Shown: positions 1 through 9,798 of the stretch, piece by piece
How positions within the stretch are numbered: position 1 is the stretch's first letter
Layout: each line of letters begins with the position of its first letter
Assembly: GCA_027493955.1 (NCBI GenBank)
Contig: JAOSJT010000001.1
Span: forward strand, 4,698,552 to 4,762,551
Length of the DNA stretch: 64,000 bases
From: Bacteroidia bacterium
Lineage (GTDB): Bacteria; Bacteroidota; Ignavibacteria; SZUA-365
Direction of reading: 5' to 3'
Program-made: the position numbers and the translations under genes
Notes under the pieces: model-generated
Databases searched by the model: none
What the model was told of the DNA's origin: nothing
The model's input: the letters and a program-made list of their open reading frames with translations, nothing else

Positions 1-2
1 AC

Positions 3-374
3 ATCCTCCTCCGCGAGGGCGACGTCATCGAAGTGCCGAAACTGAAGAATTACATCCGCATCATCGGCCGCGTGAACAATCCCGGCAACGTCATTTTCAA
101 TCCCGATTGGACGTACATGAACTATCTGAACGCGGTCGGAGGCTTCGGCTGGCGGGCGGATGACGGCGACGTCCGCGTCGTGAAGGCGCGCACTGGCGAG
201 CTGGTGGATGCGGAGAATTATAGCGATTACGAACTCGAGCCCGGCGACACAATCTGGGTGCCGGAAGTACCGGAGGTGAAATTCTGGGAAATCGCCTTCG
301 AAGCGCTCGGCGTCATTTCGCAGATTGCCGGTATTGTCGGTATCGTCATCGCAATTTCACAGATCAACAAGTGA
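3..374 (+). CDS. SLBB-domain polysaccharide export protein, C-terminal part (5' end outside window)
   Basis: The frame is open from base 3, so the gene begins upstream of the window and only about 123 C-terminal residues are visible. The text resembles a soluble-ligand-binding beta-grasp (SLBB) repeat: an IRIIGRVNNPG core, then a GDTIWVPE strand near the end. SLBB repeats are typical of Wza-type outer-membrane export channels. The last ~25 residues are hydrophobic (AFEALGVISQIAGIVGIVIA) and could be a membrane or amphipathic helix. The stop lies 10 bases before the Wzz-like gene, and the following genes are all surface polysaccharide genes, which supports an export role. Family assignment is fairly secure; the exact subfamily cannot be judged from a fragment. 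Confidence 0.8.
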   Translation: MLLREGDVIEVPKLKNYIRIIGRVNNPGNVIFNPDWTYMNYLNAVGGFGWRADDGDVRVVKARTGELVDAENYSDYELEPGDTIWVPEVPEVKFWEIAFEALGVISQIAGIVGIVIAISQINK

Positions 375-384
375 GTTGACGCCC

Positions 385-1602
385 ATGCGCGAAGCAGCAT
401 CGAACAGCGATTTAGACGGCTGGCTCTCCCTGTACCGGAGCGTCCGCGCGAAGTGGAAGGCTGTACTGGGCATGATGGGAGCGATCACGGCCGTGATGCT
501 CGTCTATGTGCTCATCATGCCGCAGAAGTTCACATCCACGGTGACGCTGTTACCTCCACAGAAGGAAAGCAATGCGATGGGGCTCGGCTCGTTACTGCAG
601 GGTGCCTCGTCCTTGCCCATGTTCGATATCGGCTCCTCCCTCGGCTTCGGTGGCAGGCCGAGCGACATTTTCGGCGAGATACTCAAAAGTCAATCCGTGG
701 CGGAGAGTCTCATCGTCGGACACAGGCTCGACGCGTATTTCGGTGTGCCCGCCGGGAAATCGCACCGGCACGCCATAGAGCCGCTGCGTGAAGCCAGCGA
801 GATCGAAATCAACAAGAACGGGCTGATCCGCGTATCCGTTACGCTCGGTACCGGATTCTTTCCTTCGTCTTCCGAGATTGACTCGATCAAGGCGCTCGCC
901 GCCAACGTCGCGAACGATTATGTGCTGTGGCTGGACCGCATCAACCGCGACAAGCTGATCTCGAGCGCGCGGAATTCCCGGCAGTTCATCGAGCAGGAAC
1001 TGCAACGGACGCAGGATGAACTTGACAGCGCCTACGCCAAGCTGGTCAGTTTTCAGCGTGCCAATAAGTCCGTGTTTCTGGACAAGCAAATGGAAGCCGC
1101 GTTGAGCGGCGCAACGGACATCAGGGAGAAATTGATGCAGGCGCGGGTGGAACTGGGCGTGCGGAAGCGTGATTTCGCGGAGCACAGCCGTGTGATCGCG
1201 CAATTGCAGTCGCAGATCGATGAATTGTCACGCCAGTATCAGTCCATGAGTTCGGGCGCCGGCGGGGAGGACTATGCGGTGCCCTTCCAGCGTGTTCCCG
1301 AAGTCGCCCGCGACATGGCGGGTCTGATGCGCGATGTAAAGATTCTCGAGCAGGTGATCCTGTATTTGAGTCAGCAGTATTATGAGGATCGCGTGCAGGA
1401 AGCGCGCGACACGCCCACGGTGCAGGTGCTGGATGCGGCGGTGCCGGCGATACAGCGCACGTCGCCGAAGCGTGCCGCATGGATGTTGATGACGGTATTT
1501 CTCGCTTTTGTGGGATCGGTCGGTTTCATCATGGTACGCGCATTCCTCGACGCACGTCGCGGAGCTGTGCCGGCGCATCCATCGGATTCGAGACGCTCCT
1601 GA
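385..1602 (+). CDS. Wzz/chain-length determinant-like inner-membrane protein
   Basis: 405 residues from the ATG at 385, chosen because the longer frame would overlap the upstream gene by about 50 bases. A first membrane segment lies near residues 26-46 (VLGMMGAITAVMLVYVLIM) and a second near the C-terminus (WMLMTVFLAFVGSVGFIMV). Between them is a long periplasmic region with an N-terminal Wzz-like part (MPQKFTSTVTLLPP) and a heptad-rich, Gln/Glu/Arg-rich coiled-coil part, as in polysaccharide co-polymerases. No Walker motifs or tyrosine-kinase domain follow, so this is a Wzz type without a fused BY-kinase. It presumably sets polymer length together with the SLBB export protein upstream and the polymerase at 3058. 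Acts in the inner membrane facing the periplasm. Confidence 0.85.
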   Translation: MREAASNSDLDGWLSLYRSVRAKWKAVLGMMGAITAVMLVYVLIMPQKFTSTVTLLPPQKESNAMGLGSLLQGASSLPMFDIGSSLGFGGRPSDIFGEILKSQSVAESLIVGHRLDAYFGVPAGKSHRHAIEPLREASEIEINKNGLIRVSVTLGTGFFPSSSEIDSIKALAANVANDYVLWLDRINRDKLISSARNSRQFIEQELQRTQDELDSAYAKLVSFQRANKSVFLDKQMEAALSGATDIREKLMQARVELGVRKRDFAEHSRVIAQLQSQIDELSRQYQSMSSGAGGEDYAVPFQRVPEVARDMAGLMRDVKILEQVILYLSQQYYEDRVQEARDTPTVQVLDAAVPAIQRTSPKRAAWMLMTVFLAFVGSVGFIMVRAFLDARRGAVPAHPSDSRRS

Positions 1603-1615
1603 GCGGGCGCAGAGC

Positions 1616-3058
1616 ATGGCGGCGCCAACCGTTCAGCGTTTTGCCCTGAATTTCTGGACGCTCACCGTCTCGAGAATTCTGTATCGTGCCGTGAGTGTCG
1701 GCGTGGCGATGTACCTCGCGCGTTCATTGGGCGCGGCGGTGCTGGGGGAATACGCAACGGTACTGAATGTGCTCACGTTATATCTCGCCTTCGCCGATCT
1801 TGGGGTGACCAATCTCGTGATACGGGACGTGAGCAGGGATACCTCGCTTTCCGCCGATTACCTCGACAATTTTTTCGGTCTGCAGCTGCTCGTGGGTGTG
1901 GCGCTGGTTTTCCTTATTCTCGGAACGGGCTGGATTTCGGGCTACAGCGAACTTCTCATCATTGCGCTGTTCATCGGAAGTTTCGGACCGCTGTTCAGCG
2001 GACTCTCGAACGCGTATCAGGGCCTGATGAACGCGCAGCAGTTGTTCTATCCCTTCGCCGTCATCGAAATCGTGTGCATGCTTGTCTTCCTTGCCGGGAA
2101 TGTGCTTGTGGTGCTCCTGGGAGGAGCGCTGCTGGAGCTGGTAGCAGTGACTTCGGTGGTGTCGCTTGTGAAATACGCGTTGGGCGCGATGTGGGCGCGG
2201 CGTTTCGGCATGCGTGTACGCAGGAGATGGGATGCGGAGCTCATCCGCGGCATGATGACTGCGGGACTCCCGTTTCTGCTGATCAACGGAGCGCATTTCG
2301 CCATACAGCGGATGGACGTACTCTTCTTGTCGTGGACGGTGAGCGAAGACCGCGTCGGCATGTATGCCGCGGCGTCCCGTTTGATCTTCGCCTCGTTGTT
2401 TCTGGTCTCCAGTGTCGGCGCGATGCTGTATCCCCAGTTCAGCAAGGCGTTGCAGGAGCATCGTGAACGGGCGGCGGAATTGTATGCCCGGAGCACGGTG
2501 TATCTCACCATCGCCGGCGGCGTGACGGGCCTGCTGTTCTGGCAGCTTGCTCCGCACATCACGGCGATACTGTACGGAGAGGCTTTCGCGGAATCCGCCC
2601 GCATATTGCAGATACTGGGGTTGTTTATTCCGTTGTTCTCTCTCGGGCTTGCCGCCAGCAATGTGCTGATGGTCAGTGACGCCGTAAGGCACGCCGTATA
2701 CGCGAGCGTGATAGGGCTGCTGGCCGGAGCCGCCGCATCTCCATACCTGATCGCCCTCTACGAGATACAGGGTGCGGCCTATGCCGTTCTCATCGCGGAA
2801 GCAGTCGCCGCAGTCCTGTACATCGGTTACACGCGCAGGCAGCTCGGATTCGCCCTGCCGTGGAGGAAGCTCGCAGCCGCGGCACTGTCCTGTGCGCTTC
2901 CGCCGATGTTGCTCTCGCTCGCGGGCGGGGAGACGGGGTGGCTGCAGGCAGGGGCGGGTATCGCGGCGTGCATGCTGCTGTTGTTCGCAACGCGCGTGCT
3001 GACTCGTACCGATGTGAAGCATGTGGCTGCCCTGGCGGGCTTCCGGAGGGTCTCGTGA
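1616..3058 (+). CDS. Wzx-like oligosaccharide flippase
   Basis: 480 residues from the ATG at 1616, 13 bases after the previous stop. The protein is almost entirely hydrophobic, with about a dozen or more predicted membrane spans. The N-terminal pattern (FWTLTVSRILYRAVSVGVAMYLAR, then GAAVLGEYATV and FADLGVTNLVIRDVSR) is typical of polysaccharide-biosynthesis flippases of the MOP superfamily. These carry undecaprenyl-linked repeat units across the inner membrane. Its stop (TGA 3056-3058) shares a base with the next gene's ATG, indicating translational coupling with the polymerase-like gene. Substrate specificity cannot be read from sequence. Confidence 0.88.
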   Translation: MAAPTVQRFALNFWTLTVSRILYRAVSVGVAMYLARSLGAAVLGEYATVLNVLTLYLAFADLGVTNLVIRDVSRDTSLSADYLDNFFGLQLLVGVALVFLILGTGWISGYSELLIIALFIGSFGPLFSGLSNAYQGLMNAQQLFYPFAVIEIVCMLVFLAGNVLVVLLGGALLELVAVTSVVSLVKYALGAMWARRFGMRVRRRWDAELIRGMMTAGLPFLLINGAHFAIQRMDVLFLSWTVSEDRVGMYAAASRLIFASLFLVSSVGAMLYPQFSKALQEHRERAAELYARSTVYLTIAGGVTGLLFWQLAPHITAILYGEAFAESARILQILGLFIPLFSLGLAASNVLMVSDAVRHAVYASVIGLLAGAAASPYLIALYEIQGAAYAVLIAEAVAAVLYIGYTRRQLGFALPWRKLAAAALSCALPPMLLSLAGGETGWLQAGAGIAACMLLLFATRVLTRTDVKHVAALAGFRRVS

Positions 3059-4596
3059 TGCAACGGTTGCTGCAGTTGCCGCTGTTTCGCAAAGAGGGGA
3101 CGCAGTACGCTTTTGTCGTCGTGCTGACTGTCATCATCCTCACCGGTATGGGTGAGACCTTGCTGTCCTCGCCTGCGCACTTCGCGGGATTACTGGTGGC
3201 GGCGGCCGCGGCAGTGCTCGCGATAGCGAACTATCGGCTCGCTTTGCTGTTGTTCACGGCGTTTCTGTTCGCCTATGAGGAATTCAATCTCGTCAGTCAG
3301 GAGGCGTTCGTCGAGGAGAACATCAGCAACACCGTGCTGGCCGTGAAGGTACTCGGCTTCGCGTTGATGGACGTGCTGTCGCTGCTGCTGCTTATCCCTG
3401 TTCTCCTTCGTGAATGGCGATGGTCCGTTGCCCACGGACGGGTGCGTATTCTCCGCGCGGACACGTGGCTGCTGCCATTGATACTGGTGTGGGTGTTCGG
3501 CATGATGACGGGATGGTTTTCCATGATGTCGTTCAGCGCCTATACCTGGGACCTCCGCATGCTCGGGCATGTGCTGGTGTTTTACTACATCTACTCTCGC
3601 ACCTTCACCGAGCGAAGGGACTACACAGCGGCTATAGTGCTCGGGGCGGTGGTGTTCGTGCTGAAGCAAAGCGTGTTTCTCTGGCGCTACGTCGCAGGCA
3701 CGGGTTTGGACATGGGGGGCATTCGGCGCGTCCTGCTTGGCAGCGACCTGCCCCTCACGGCGGTGTTCCTCTGTCTGAGCGTCGCCGCGTACTTCATTTA
3801 CAGACACGAAACCGGTTGGAAGCGTCCTGCGGCGCTCGCCTTTTCCATCTATTTCACTGTGATGCTGATAGCGGGACTGGGTAAGCTCACGTATCTGCAG
3901 GCGACATATTCGCTGCTGATGATTTTCCTGCTTCACCGGGGGGAAATCAGCATGAAGAGCGTCGGCAAAGTCGTTCTCACTGCGGGAGCGGCGTCGCTGT
4001 TGGTGTACATGGTACTTCTGCCGCCCGGTGTACGCGAAACCGTTTCCTACGCATTGAGCAGCGCATTCAACTGGGTGGACGCGCTGAAGCTCTACGGTGA
4101 TCTGTCCTTCGGTACGCGTCTTCTGGAAATCATCAATGTATGGGCGGTGCTGCAGCGGGAAAGCGCCGTACTGTGGGGACTCGGCTGGGGTGCGCCGTGG
4201 AGCGAAATCGCCGTACATATGCCATTCGACGGCGGCGCGTTTGCGGTGGAGGAGCAATACAGCGGTGTGCATGTGCAGACGCATATTGACGCAATCACCA
4301 TCATGCTCAAGGTGGGCATATTCGGTGCACTGATCATCTACGCCACCATGCTTCGCTTCTGGACAGCATCGCTGCGCCAATACCGGCGTATCGAGTCACC
4401 GGCAGAGCGCTGGACGCTGATGGCGTTGCTGCTGCTGCTGGTGATTGTCATTCCGAATTTTCTCTATTTTATTCGTCTGAAGTATCTGCTGGGCTTCGCC
4501 CTCGCGGGTGCGGCGGCATTTTCCATCAACCACGGCGCGACGCATGCGGGCCAGACGCACAATACCGGTAACGCTCATACTGACGACGCTGAATGA
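3058..4596 (+). CDS. O-antigen ligase/polymerase-like membrane protein (Wzy type)
   Basis: 512 residues starting at the ATG that overlaps the preceding stop by one base. About 10-12 hydrophobic segments are visible, with a large loop toward the C-terminal third containing a GLGWGAPWSE motif and then HVQTHIDAITIMLKVGIFG. That order (G-rich loop, His-containing loop, helix) matches the Wzy_C family of O-antigen ligases and polymerases. In this operon the likely role is periplasmic polymerisation of the repeat unit delivered by the flippase, rather than ligation to lipid A, but sequence alone does not separate the two. The C-terminus overlaps the next glycosyltransferase gene by 53 bases. Confidence 0.8.
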   Translation: MQRLLQLPLFRKEGTQYAFVVVLTVIILTGMGETLLSSPAHFAGLLVAAAAAVLAIANYRLALLLFTAFLFAYEEFNLVSQEAFVEENISNTVLAVKVLGFALMDVLSLLLLIPVLLREWRWSVAHGRVRILRADTWLLPLILVWVFGMMTGWFSMMSFSAYTWDLRMLGHVLVFYYIYSRTFTERRDYTAAIVLGAVVFVLKQSVFLWRYVAGTGLDMGGIRRVLLGSDLPLTAVFLCLSVAAYFIYRHETGWKRPAALAFSIYFTVMLIAGLGKLTYLQATYSLLMIFLLHRGEISMKSVGKVVLTAGAASLLVYMVLLPPGVRETVSYALSSAFNWVDALKLYGDLSFGTRLLEIINVWAVLQRESAVLWGLGWGAPWSEIAVHMPFDGGAFAVEEQYSGVHVQTHIDAITIMLKVGIFGALIIYATMLRFWTASLRQYRRIESPAERWTLMALLLLLVIVIPNFLYFIRLKYLLGFALAGAAAFSINHGATHAGQTHNTGNAHTDDAE

Positions 4597-5497
4597 AGAA
4601 GCGGGTATCCCGCTCTTTTTTCAGGGCGTGCGCGCATCCACCGTGTTGCCCGCGGACATTGTCATCTGTGATGGCGGATCCACAGACGCTACTGTCGAGG
4701 CCATCCGTCATGAAGCGGGTATGCTGCCGGTGACCTTGGTGATCGAAGCGGGAGCGAACATTGCACGCGGACGTAACGCCGCCGTGGCGCGGGCGACACA
4801 GGACATCCTTGCCATCACCGATGCCGGGTGCCGCATCGAGCCCTTGTGGCTGGAGCTTCTCACAGAGCCGTTGTTGAACGATGTATCAATTGATGCCGTC
4901 GGCGGCGGGTATGCGCTCGAGGGCGAGACCTGGGTGCAGCGCTGCACAGAAGCGGCGACACTGCCGTTGGAAGCGCAGGACCCGGAGAATTTCCTGCCGT
5001 CGTCGCGGTCTTTCGCGGTGCGGAGGGACGCGTTCCTGCGGGCGGGCGGTTATCCCGAAGAGCTGACGTTCGCCGGCGAAGACACCGCGCTGTGCCTGCG
5101 CATGCGCGCGCTGGGAATGCGTTTCGTCACCCGTTGGGATGCCGTGGTACACTGGGAAACACGCCGCACGCTGAAGTCTTTCTTGTGGCAGTACTATCTG
5201 TACGGACTGGGTGACGGCGAGGCGCGGTCTCTGGGTTGGCGTTACCGGCGCATCGCCCTGAAATGGGGTGCGATGCTCCTCCTCTTGCTGTGTTCACCGC
5301 TGCTGCCCTGGCTGCTCGTGCCCGCCGCACTCGGTGTTGCCGCGTATGCGGCGCATTTATACCGCGTGTTCCGATGGAAGAGACTTTCGCCGCTACGTGC
5401 CGCCGGGGGGTTCCTGTTCGTGCTGCTGAAAGAGGCGGCGATGTTTGCGGGCTATATCGCGGGCCGCGTCTTTTCACCGAAGCGTCTCCGAACATGA
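4544..5497 (+). CDS. Family 2 glycosyltransferase with C-terminal membrane segments
   Basis: 317 residues from the ATG at 4544; an earlier in-frame ATG at 4508 would overlap the polymerase gene even more. The GT2 (GT-A fold) signature is clear: VTLILTTLNEEAGIP at the N-terminus, DIVICDGGSTDATVEA for nucleotide-sugar binding, a metal-binding DXD-like region around AITDAGCRIEP, and GEDTALCLRMRALG in the acceptor part. The last ~80 residues include hydrophobic stretches (MLLLLLCSPLLPWLLVPAAL) that would anchor it in the inner membrane. It probably adds a sugar to the lipid-linked repeat unit. The stop overlaps the next start (ATGA at 5494-5497). Confidence 0.88.
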   Translation: MRARRTIPVTLILTTLNEEAGIPLFFQGVRASTVLPADIVICDGGSTDATVEAIRHEAGMLPVTLVIEAGANIARGRNAAVARATQDILAITDAGCRIEPLWLELLTEPLLNDVSIDAVGGGYALEGETWVQRCTEAATLPLEAQDPENFLPSSRSFAVRRDAFLRAGGYPEELTFAGEDTALCLRMRALGMRFVTRWDAVVHWETRRTLKSFLWQYYLYGLGDGEARSLGWRYRRIALKWGAMLLLLLCSPLLPWLLVPAALGVAAYAAHLYRVFRWKRLSPLRAAGGFLFVLLKEAAMFAGYIAGRVFSPKRLRT

Positions 5498-6663
5498 CCA
5501 CACGGCCACGCATAGCGCATGTCGCCTTCAATCAGGCGCTCAAGCTCCCGGTGCTGATTGCCGAGCTGCGTTCGTTACGCAACGAGATGGACATCGAACT
5601 CGTCGTCCCGTCCTACGATCAACGTCCGGCGGAACTCGAAGCATTGCTTGACGGTGTGCGTGTGCGCTTCGTGCGACTGCTCTCCCGCGAATGGTCCGCG
5701 AGGCAAACGGCACCACTCAAACTTCTGCGCTTCCTCGAATTCACCGTGAAGGCATGGTGGACGCTCGTCACCGGACGTAGCGATCTGTACGTCGGGCACG
5801 ATATGCCGGGCATGCTGCCGCTGCTGCCGTATGTGCTGTTTTCACCACGCAGCGTCGTTTTCGCCGCACATGAACTGTGGACGGAAGCGGCAGAAGACAA
5901 CGCGCCCGCGCGTCCGTTGTGGCGCATGCTCGAACGCTGGATCGTTCGCCGCGCGGGTCTGGTGATCGTGCCGGAAGAAAACCGCGCGCGTATCATTTTT
6001 GAAGAGTACGGATCGAAAGCCGCGCCTGCCGTCGTGCGCAACATCCCCGAGGAGGTCGTTGACGTACCCCGGGGATCCCTGTTGCGCGATCTGCTCGGTA
6101 TCTCCGCTGACGCCGTCATCGTGCTGTATCAGGGTCTCGTGTCCGACACGCGCTGCCTGCGTGAGCTTGCCCAATCCCTTGCCTCGCTGCCGCCGCACGT
6201 TCACATCGTCATCGTCGGCGAAGGCGACACGCGGCTTCGGTCCGACCTCGAAGACATCGCCGCGGACACACGCGGCAGGCTGCGGCTTCTTCCCTGGATG
6301 CCGCCGGACGAGCTGCGCGCCTTCACCGCATCGGCGGACGTCGGCGTGCTGCTGTACCGCAACAACGGACGGAACAACTATTTCGCGGCGCCCAACAAAC
6401 TCTACGAATATCTCTTCGCCGGGCTGCCTCTCGTATCGAGCGCATTTCCCGGGCTGCAGGCCATCATTGAAGGCAGCGGCTTCGGTGTGTGCGCCAATCC
6501 GGACGATCCGGGTGACATCGCGCGCGCGATTCTTGAGGCATCCACCATCCCGGCTGGCGAGAGCATCGCTTCGGCGGCGCGCCAGCGCTTTCGCTGGACG
6601 GATGAGGCCGCAGTGCTCAGAAGTATCTACGCTGAACTGCTGGAGGCGCGCCATGCAGGCTGA
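5494..6663 (+). CDS. Family 4-type (GT-B) glycosyltransferase
   Basis: 389 residues from the ATG at 5494, which overlaps the previous stop by four bases. The N-terminal half has an acceptor-side pattern (IAHVAFNQALKLPVLIAELRSL, DLYVGHDMPGMLPLLP). The C-terminal half has the donor-side GT-B pattern: VIVLYQGLVSDTRCLRELAQ, HIVIVGEGDTR, then FAAPNKLYEYLFAGLPLVSS, which contains the Glu that typically contacts the nucleotide-sugar. No membrane segments or signal peptide, so cytoplasmic or peripherally membrane-associated. Sugar specificity unknown. Overlaps the next gene by 11 bases. Confidence 0.87.
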   Translation: MTTRPRIAHVAFNQALKLPVLIAELRSLRNEMDIELVVPSYDQRPAELEALLDGVRVRFVRLLSREWSARQTAPLKLLRFLEFTVKAWWTLVTGRSDLYVGHDMPGMLPLLPYVLFSPRSVVFAAHELWTEAAEDNAPARPLWRMLERWIVRRAGLVIVPEENRARIIFEEYGSKAAPAVVRNIPEEVVDVPRGSLLRDLLGISADAVIVLYQGLVSDTRCLRELAQSLASLPPHVHIVIVGEGDTRLRSDLEDIAADTRGRLRLLPWMPPDELRAFTASADVGVLLYRNNGRNNYFAAPNKLYEYLFAGLPLVSSAFPGLQAIIEGSGFGVCANPDDPGDIARAILEASTIPAGESIASAARQRFRWTDEAAVLRSIYAELLEARHAG

Positions 6664-7819
6664 CGGAATCGTCTGTTTTGCCGGCAACGACTGGTGGGTG
6701 CACAACCCGATGACGGAAAAACATTGGATGCGCGCGCTCGCCAGGCGTGGATGGACGGTGCTCTTCATCAACAGCATCGGCGTGGGTATGCCCTCGGCAG
6801 AATCGCCACGGGTGATGCGGCGCCTGCTGCGGAAGCTGCGGAGCATGCTGCGCTTTTTGAAAAAAGATGAAGGGGTCTGGGTTCTCACTCCCGTGCTGTT
6901 GCCGTTGTGGTCCTTCGCACCGGCGCGCTCCTTTAATGTGTTCTTGCTCACCATGCAGGTCCGCTGGGCCATGAAGCGGAGCGGAATGAGCGCGGCATTG
7001 TTCTGGGCAGGCATACCCACGGCGGCGTTGTTGCTTCGCCACATCACACACACGGCGTCGGTGTACTATGTGCAGGACAACTATCCCGCGTACTACGACG
7101 CGATGCATTTTACCCGCATTGAGGAAGACCACGACACTTTGCTGCGCGAAGCCGACGCGGTGATCTGCGCCTCAATCGGACTCTATGAGCGCATTGCCGC
7201 GGAACGAAGCACTGTGCATTACATTCCGCACGGCGTACATCCCGCGTTTCTCGGGGCACCGCTTGCGCCCTCCACCGAAGCTCCGGCGTTGATCAGGGAT
7301 ATACCGCATCCGATCATCGGGTACTGGGGATCGCTCGAGGCGTTGCAGGACCTCGATCTTGTGTACGAGCTTGCGTCCGCGCATCCGGAGTGGTCCTTTG
7401 TGTTTATCGGCCGTGTGATGGCCGATGTCGCTGCCGTCGCGGCACTGCCGAATGTCCACTATCCGGGGCCCGTGCCCCTTGAGGAAGTACCATGCTACGG
7501 TGTGCATTTCGATGTCGGCTTCATGAGTTTCGTACAGACGGAATGGATCCGTTTTTCCTGTCCCATCAAGTTCCGTGAGTATCTTGCGATGGGCCTCCCG
7601 GTGGTCGCGCCGCCTATTATCGAGGTGGAGCGCGCCTATGGAGGAGAAGGGCGCATCGCCTCTACGGCGGAGGCGTTTGCAGAACAGATTCGCCTGGCAC
7701 TGCAGAGCGACACCCCCGCGGAGCGAATGCGCCGCCGCGCGCTGGTGGCCGGCGAGACCTGGGAAGCTTCGGCCGGGCGTGTCGCGTCGATTCTGAGTAC
7801 CATGGGAGGGAGGCGCTGA
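6653..7819 (+). CDS. GT-B glycosyltransferase, TuaH-like
   Basis: 388 residues from the ATG at 6653; a longer upstream frame is only shadow coding inside the previous gene. N-terminal features WWVHNPMTEKHWMRALARRG and a later YYVQDNYPAYYDAM, YIPHGVHPAFLG and IGYWGSLEALQDLDLVYELA resemble the teichuronic-acid/spore-coat type glycosyltransferases often annotated TuaH-like. The donor-site region CPIKFREYLAMGLPVVAPP near the C-terminus is typical of GT4-like enzymes. Predicted cytoplasmic. The stop shares a base with the asparagine synthetase-like gene that follows. Confidence 0.82.
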   Translation: MQADGIVCFAGNDWWVHNPMTEKHWMRALARRGWTVLFINSIGVGMPSAESPRVMRRLLRKLRSMLRFLKKDEGVWVLTPVLLPLWSFAPARSFNVFLLTMQVRWAMKRSGMSAALFWAGIPTAALLLRHITHTASVYYVQDNYPAYYDAMHFTRIEEDHDTLLREADAVICASIGLYERIAAERSTVHYIPHGVHPAFLGAPLAPSTEAPALIRDIPHPIIGYWGSLEALQDLDLVYELASAHPEWSFVFIGRVMADVAAVAALPNVHYPGPVPLEEVPCYGVHFDVGFMSFVQTEWIRFSCPIKFREYLAMGLPVVAPPIIEVERAYGGEGRIASTAEAFAEQIRLALQSDTPAERMRRRALVAGETWEASAGRVASILSTMGGRR

Positions 7820-9798
7820 TGTGCGGCATTGCGGGCATGTTCGGACGTAGCGACGAACGGCAGTTGCGTGTGATGACGCAAATGCTGCGGCATCGCGGAC
7901 CCGACGGTGGAGCGGTGTGGTTTGGCGACGACGTGGGATTCGGGCACCGGCGTCTGAAAATAATAGACCTCAGCGAAGCGGCGGCACAACCGATGCTGTC
8001 GGCGGATGGCCGCTGCGCGCTCACGTTCAATGGCGAGATTTTCAATTACCGGGAACTGCGTACACAGTTGCGTGGGCTCGGGTATGCCTTCCGTACGGAA
8101 AGCGACAGCGAGGTACTGCTCGCGGCATGCATGCACTGGGGACAACGCGTCGTGGAACACCTCGTCGGGCAGTTCGCCTTCGCCTATGCGGATGCCGGGT
8201 CCGGACTGCGCATGCTGGTGCGCGACCACCTCGGTGTCAAGCCATTGTACTACGCCGAGAACGGTGATACGCTGTATTTTGCTTCCGAGGCGAAGGCGAT
8301 ACTGGCGGTGCTGCCCGGGACGCGCGAACCCGATTGGAGACATTTTCCGAAGTACCTGACTTTTCTCTGGGTACCCGGGGAGGATACGCTGTTCCGCGAT
8401 GTGCGAAAATTGTCACCCGGCAGCATGCTCATCGAGCGCGCGGGGCGGTGGACCGTCCGTAGTTACTGGAATCCCGTAGAGACGTGGCTGGGTGCGGAGC
8501 AGAGCACGGCAACGGAAGCGGAGCGCGACGAACAGCTCCGCGTACTGCTGGGCGAGGCCGTACAGTCGCAGCTCGTCAGCGATGTGCCGCTCGGACTGCT
8601 GTTGAGCGGCGGATTGGATTCCACCATACTGCTGTCCGCCATGGCCGGGCGTGGGCGTACTCCCGAGGCGATCACGGCAACGTACTCGTCCGAAAGTCGG
8701 GCACGCGACGTGTTCGATGACGATCTGCCGTATGCGCGTTCGGCCGCAGGGGCGTTCGGCGCGGATCTGCGCGAAGCCCTGATTGACGCCGATGTCGTTT
8801 CGCTGTTACCGGAGGTGTTGTGGCAGCTCGACGAACCCCTCGCCGATCCGACCGTGATCACGAACTTCATCCTTACCCGGCAGGCGAAAGCCACACATAC
8901 GGTTCTGCTGACGGGGATGGGCGCGGACGAAATCTTTGCGGGCTATCCCCGTTATGCCGCCACCATGCTCGGCGAGATGCTCCGCACCGTGCCACCGGGA
9001 ATGACGCGTTTTGCCGCGCGCGCGGTCCGCTGGCTCGTGGACAAAGGTGTCGTGCCTTTGGAACAGGCGCGGCGTCCCATGCAGCTGCTCGATCAGTTGG
9101 ACAAGCCATTTGAGGAGCGATATATCGGCTATTCGTCCTACGCGACTTCCGACACGTTGCGGTCGCTGCTTTCCGCGCAAGCGCGACATCCGGGAGAATG
9201 CGGTATCGTGTTCGATCAGCACAGGGAACTGCTCCGCAAGAGCGCGAAACTCAGTCCGCTCTCCCGTATGCTGGCGACGGATCTGATGACCTTCCTTCCG
9301 AAGCTGAATCTCGAGAATATGGATAAAACCAGCATGGCGCATGCTGTGGAAATGCGCGTGCCCTTCCTCGACCACCGCCTGGTGGAATTTGCCATGACGC
9401 TGCCGGACAGTGATAAGCTCGGCGCGAAGGGCGAGAGAAAGGCCATTTTACGCCGGGCATTCGCGAATGCGATCCCCGATGCCATTCTGCGTCGTCCTAA
9501 AACCGGCTATAGTCCGCCCGTGCGCGGTTGGATGCGCGACAGTCTTCGGGAATTCACCGAAGACATGCTGTGCTCAGAGGATGCGTGCAGCAAGGACCTT
9601 TTCCAGCCCGCGGAACTCCGCCGGATAATGGAGGAGAACCGTACCGGCAAACGCGATCATTCCCTGCAACTCTGGGCCATACTCACGTTTGAGGTCTGGC
9701 TCCGGTCGGTCGCGCAGCGGCAAGACTGGACGCCGCCCGTAGATCCGAAGCTACTCCCCGTGATACAGCAACCTACGAGGAACGAAACCCATGAATGA
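7819..9798 (+). CDS. asnB: Glutamine-hydrolysing asparagine synthetase-family amidotransferase
   Basis: 659 residues. The N-terminus begins MCGIAGMFG, so Cys2 is exposed after Met removal as the Ntn-type glutaminase nucleophile, followed by HRGPDGG and FNGEIFNYREL. The synthetase half has the PP-loop ATP motif LLLSGGLDST near residue 265 and GMGADEIFAGYPRY. The enzyme uses glutamine nitrogen to amidate an AMP-activated carboxylate. AsnB paralogues are common in exopolysaccharide clusters, where they may amidate uronic acids, but free asparagine synthesis cannot be excluded. Start codon overlaps the preceding stop by one base, and its end overlaps the next gene by 8 bases, so it belongs to the operon. 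Confidence 0.93.
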   Translation: MCGIAGMFGRSDERQLRVMTQMLRHRGPDGGAVWFGDDVGFGHRRLKIIDLSEAAAQPMLSADGRCALTFNGEIFNYRELRTQLRGLGYAFRTESDSEVLLAACMHWGQRVVEHLVGQFAFAYADAGSGLRMLVRDHLGVKPLYYAENGDTLYFASEAKAILAVLPGTREPDWRHFPKYLTFLWVPGEDTLFRDVRKLSPGSMLIERAGRWTVRSYWNPVETWLGAEQSTATEAERDEQLRVLLGEAVQSQLVSDVPLGLLLSGGLDSTILLSAMAGRGRTPEAITATYSSESRARDVFDDDLPYARSAAGAFGADLREALIDADVVSLLPEVLWQLDEPLADPTVITNFILTRQAKATHTVLLTGMGADEIFAGYPRYAATMLGEMLRTVPPGMTRFAARAVRWLVDKGVVPLEQARRPMQLLDQLDKPFEERYIGYSSYATSDTLRSLLSAQARHPGECGIVFDQHRELLRKSAKLSPLSRMLATDLMTFLPKLNLENMDKTSMAHAVEMRVPFLDHRLVEFAMTLPDSDKLGAKGERKAILRRAFANAIPDAILRRPKTGYSPPVRGWMRDSLREFTEDMLCSEDACSKDLFQPAELRRIMEENRTGKRDHSLQLWAILTFEVWLRSVAQRQDWTPPVDPKLLPVIQQPTRNETHE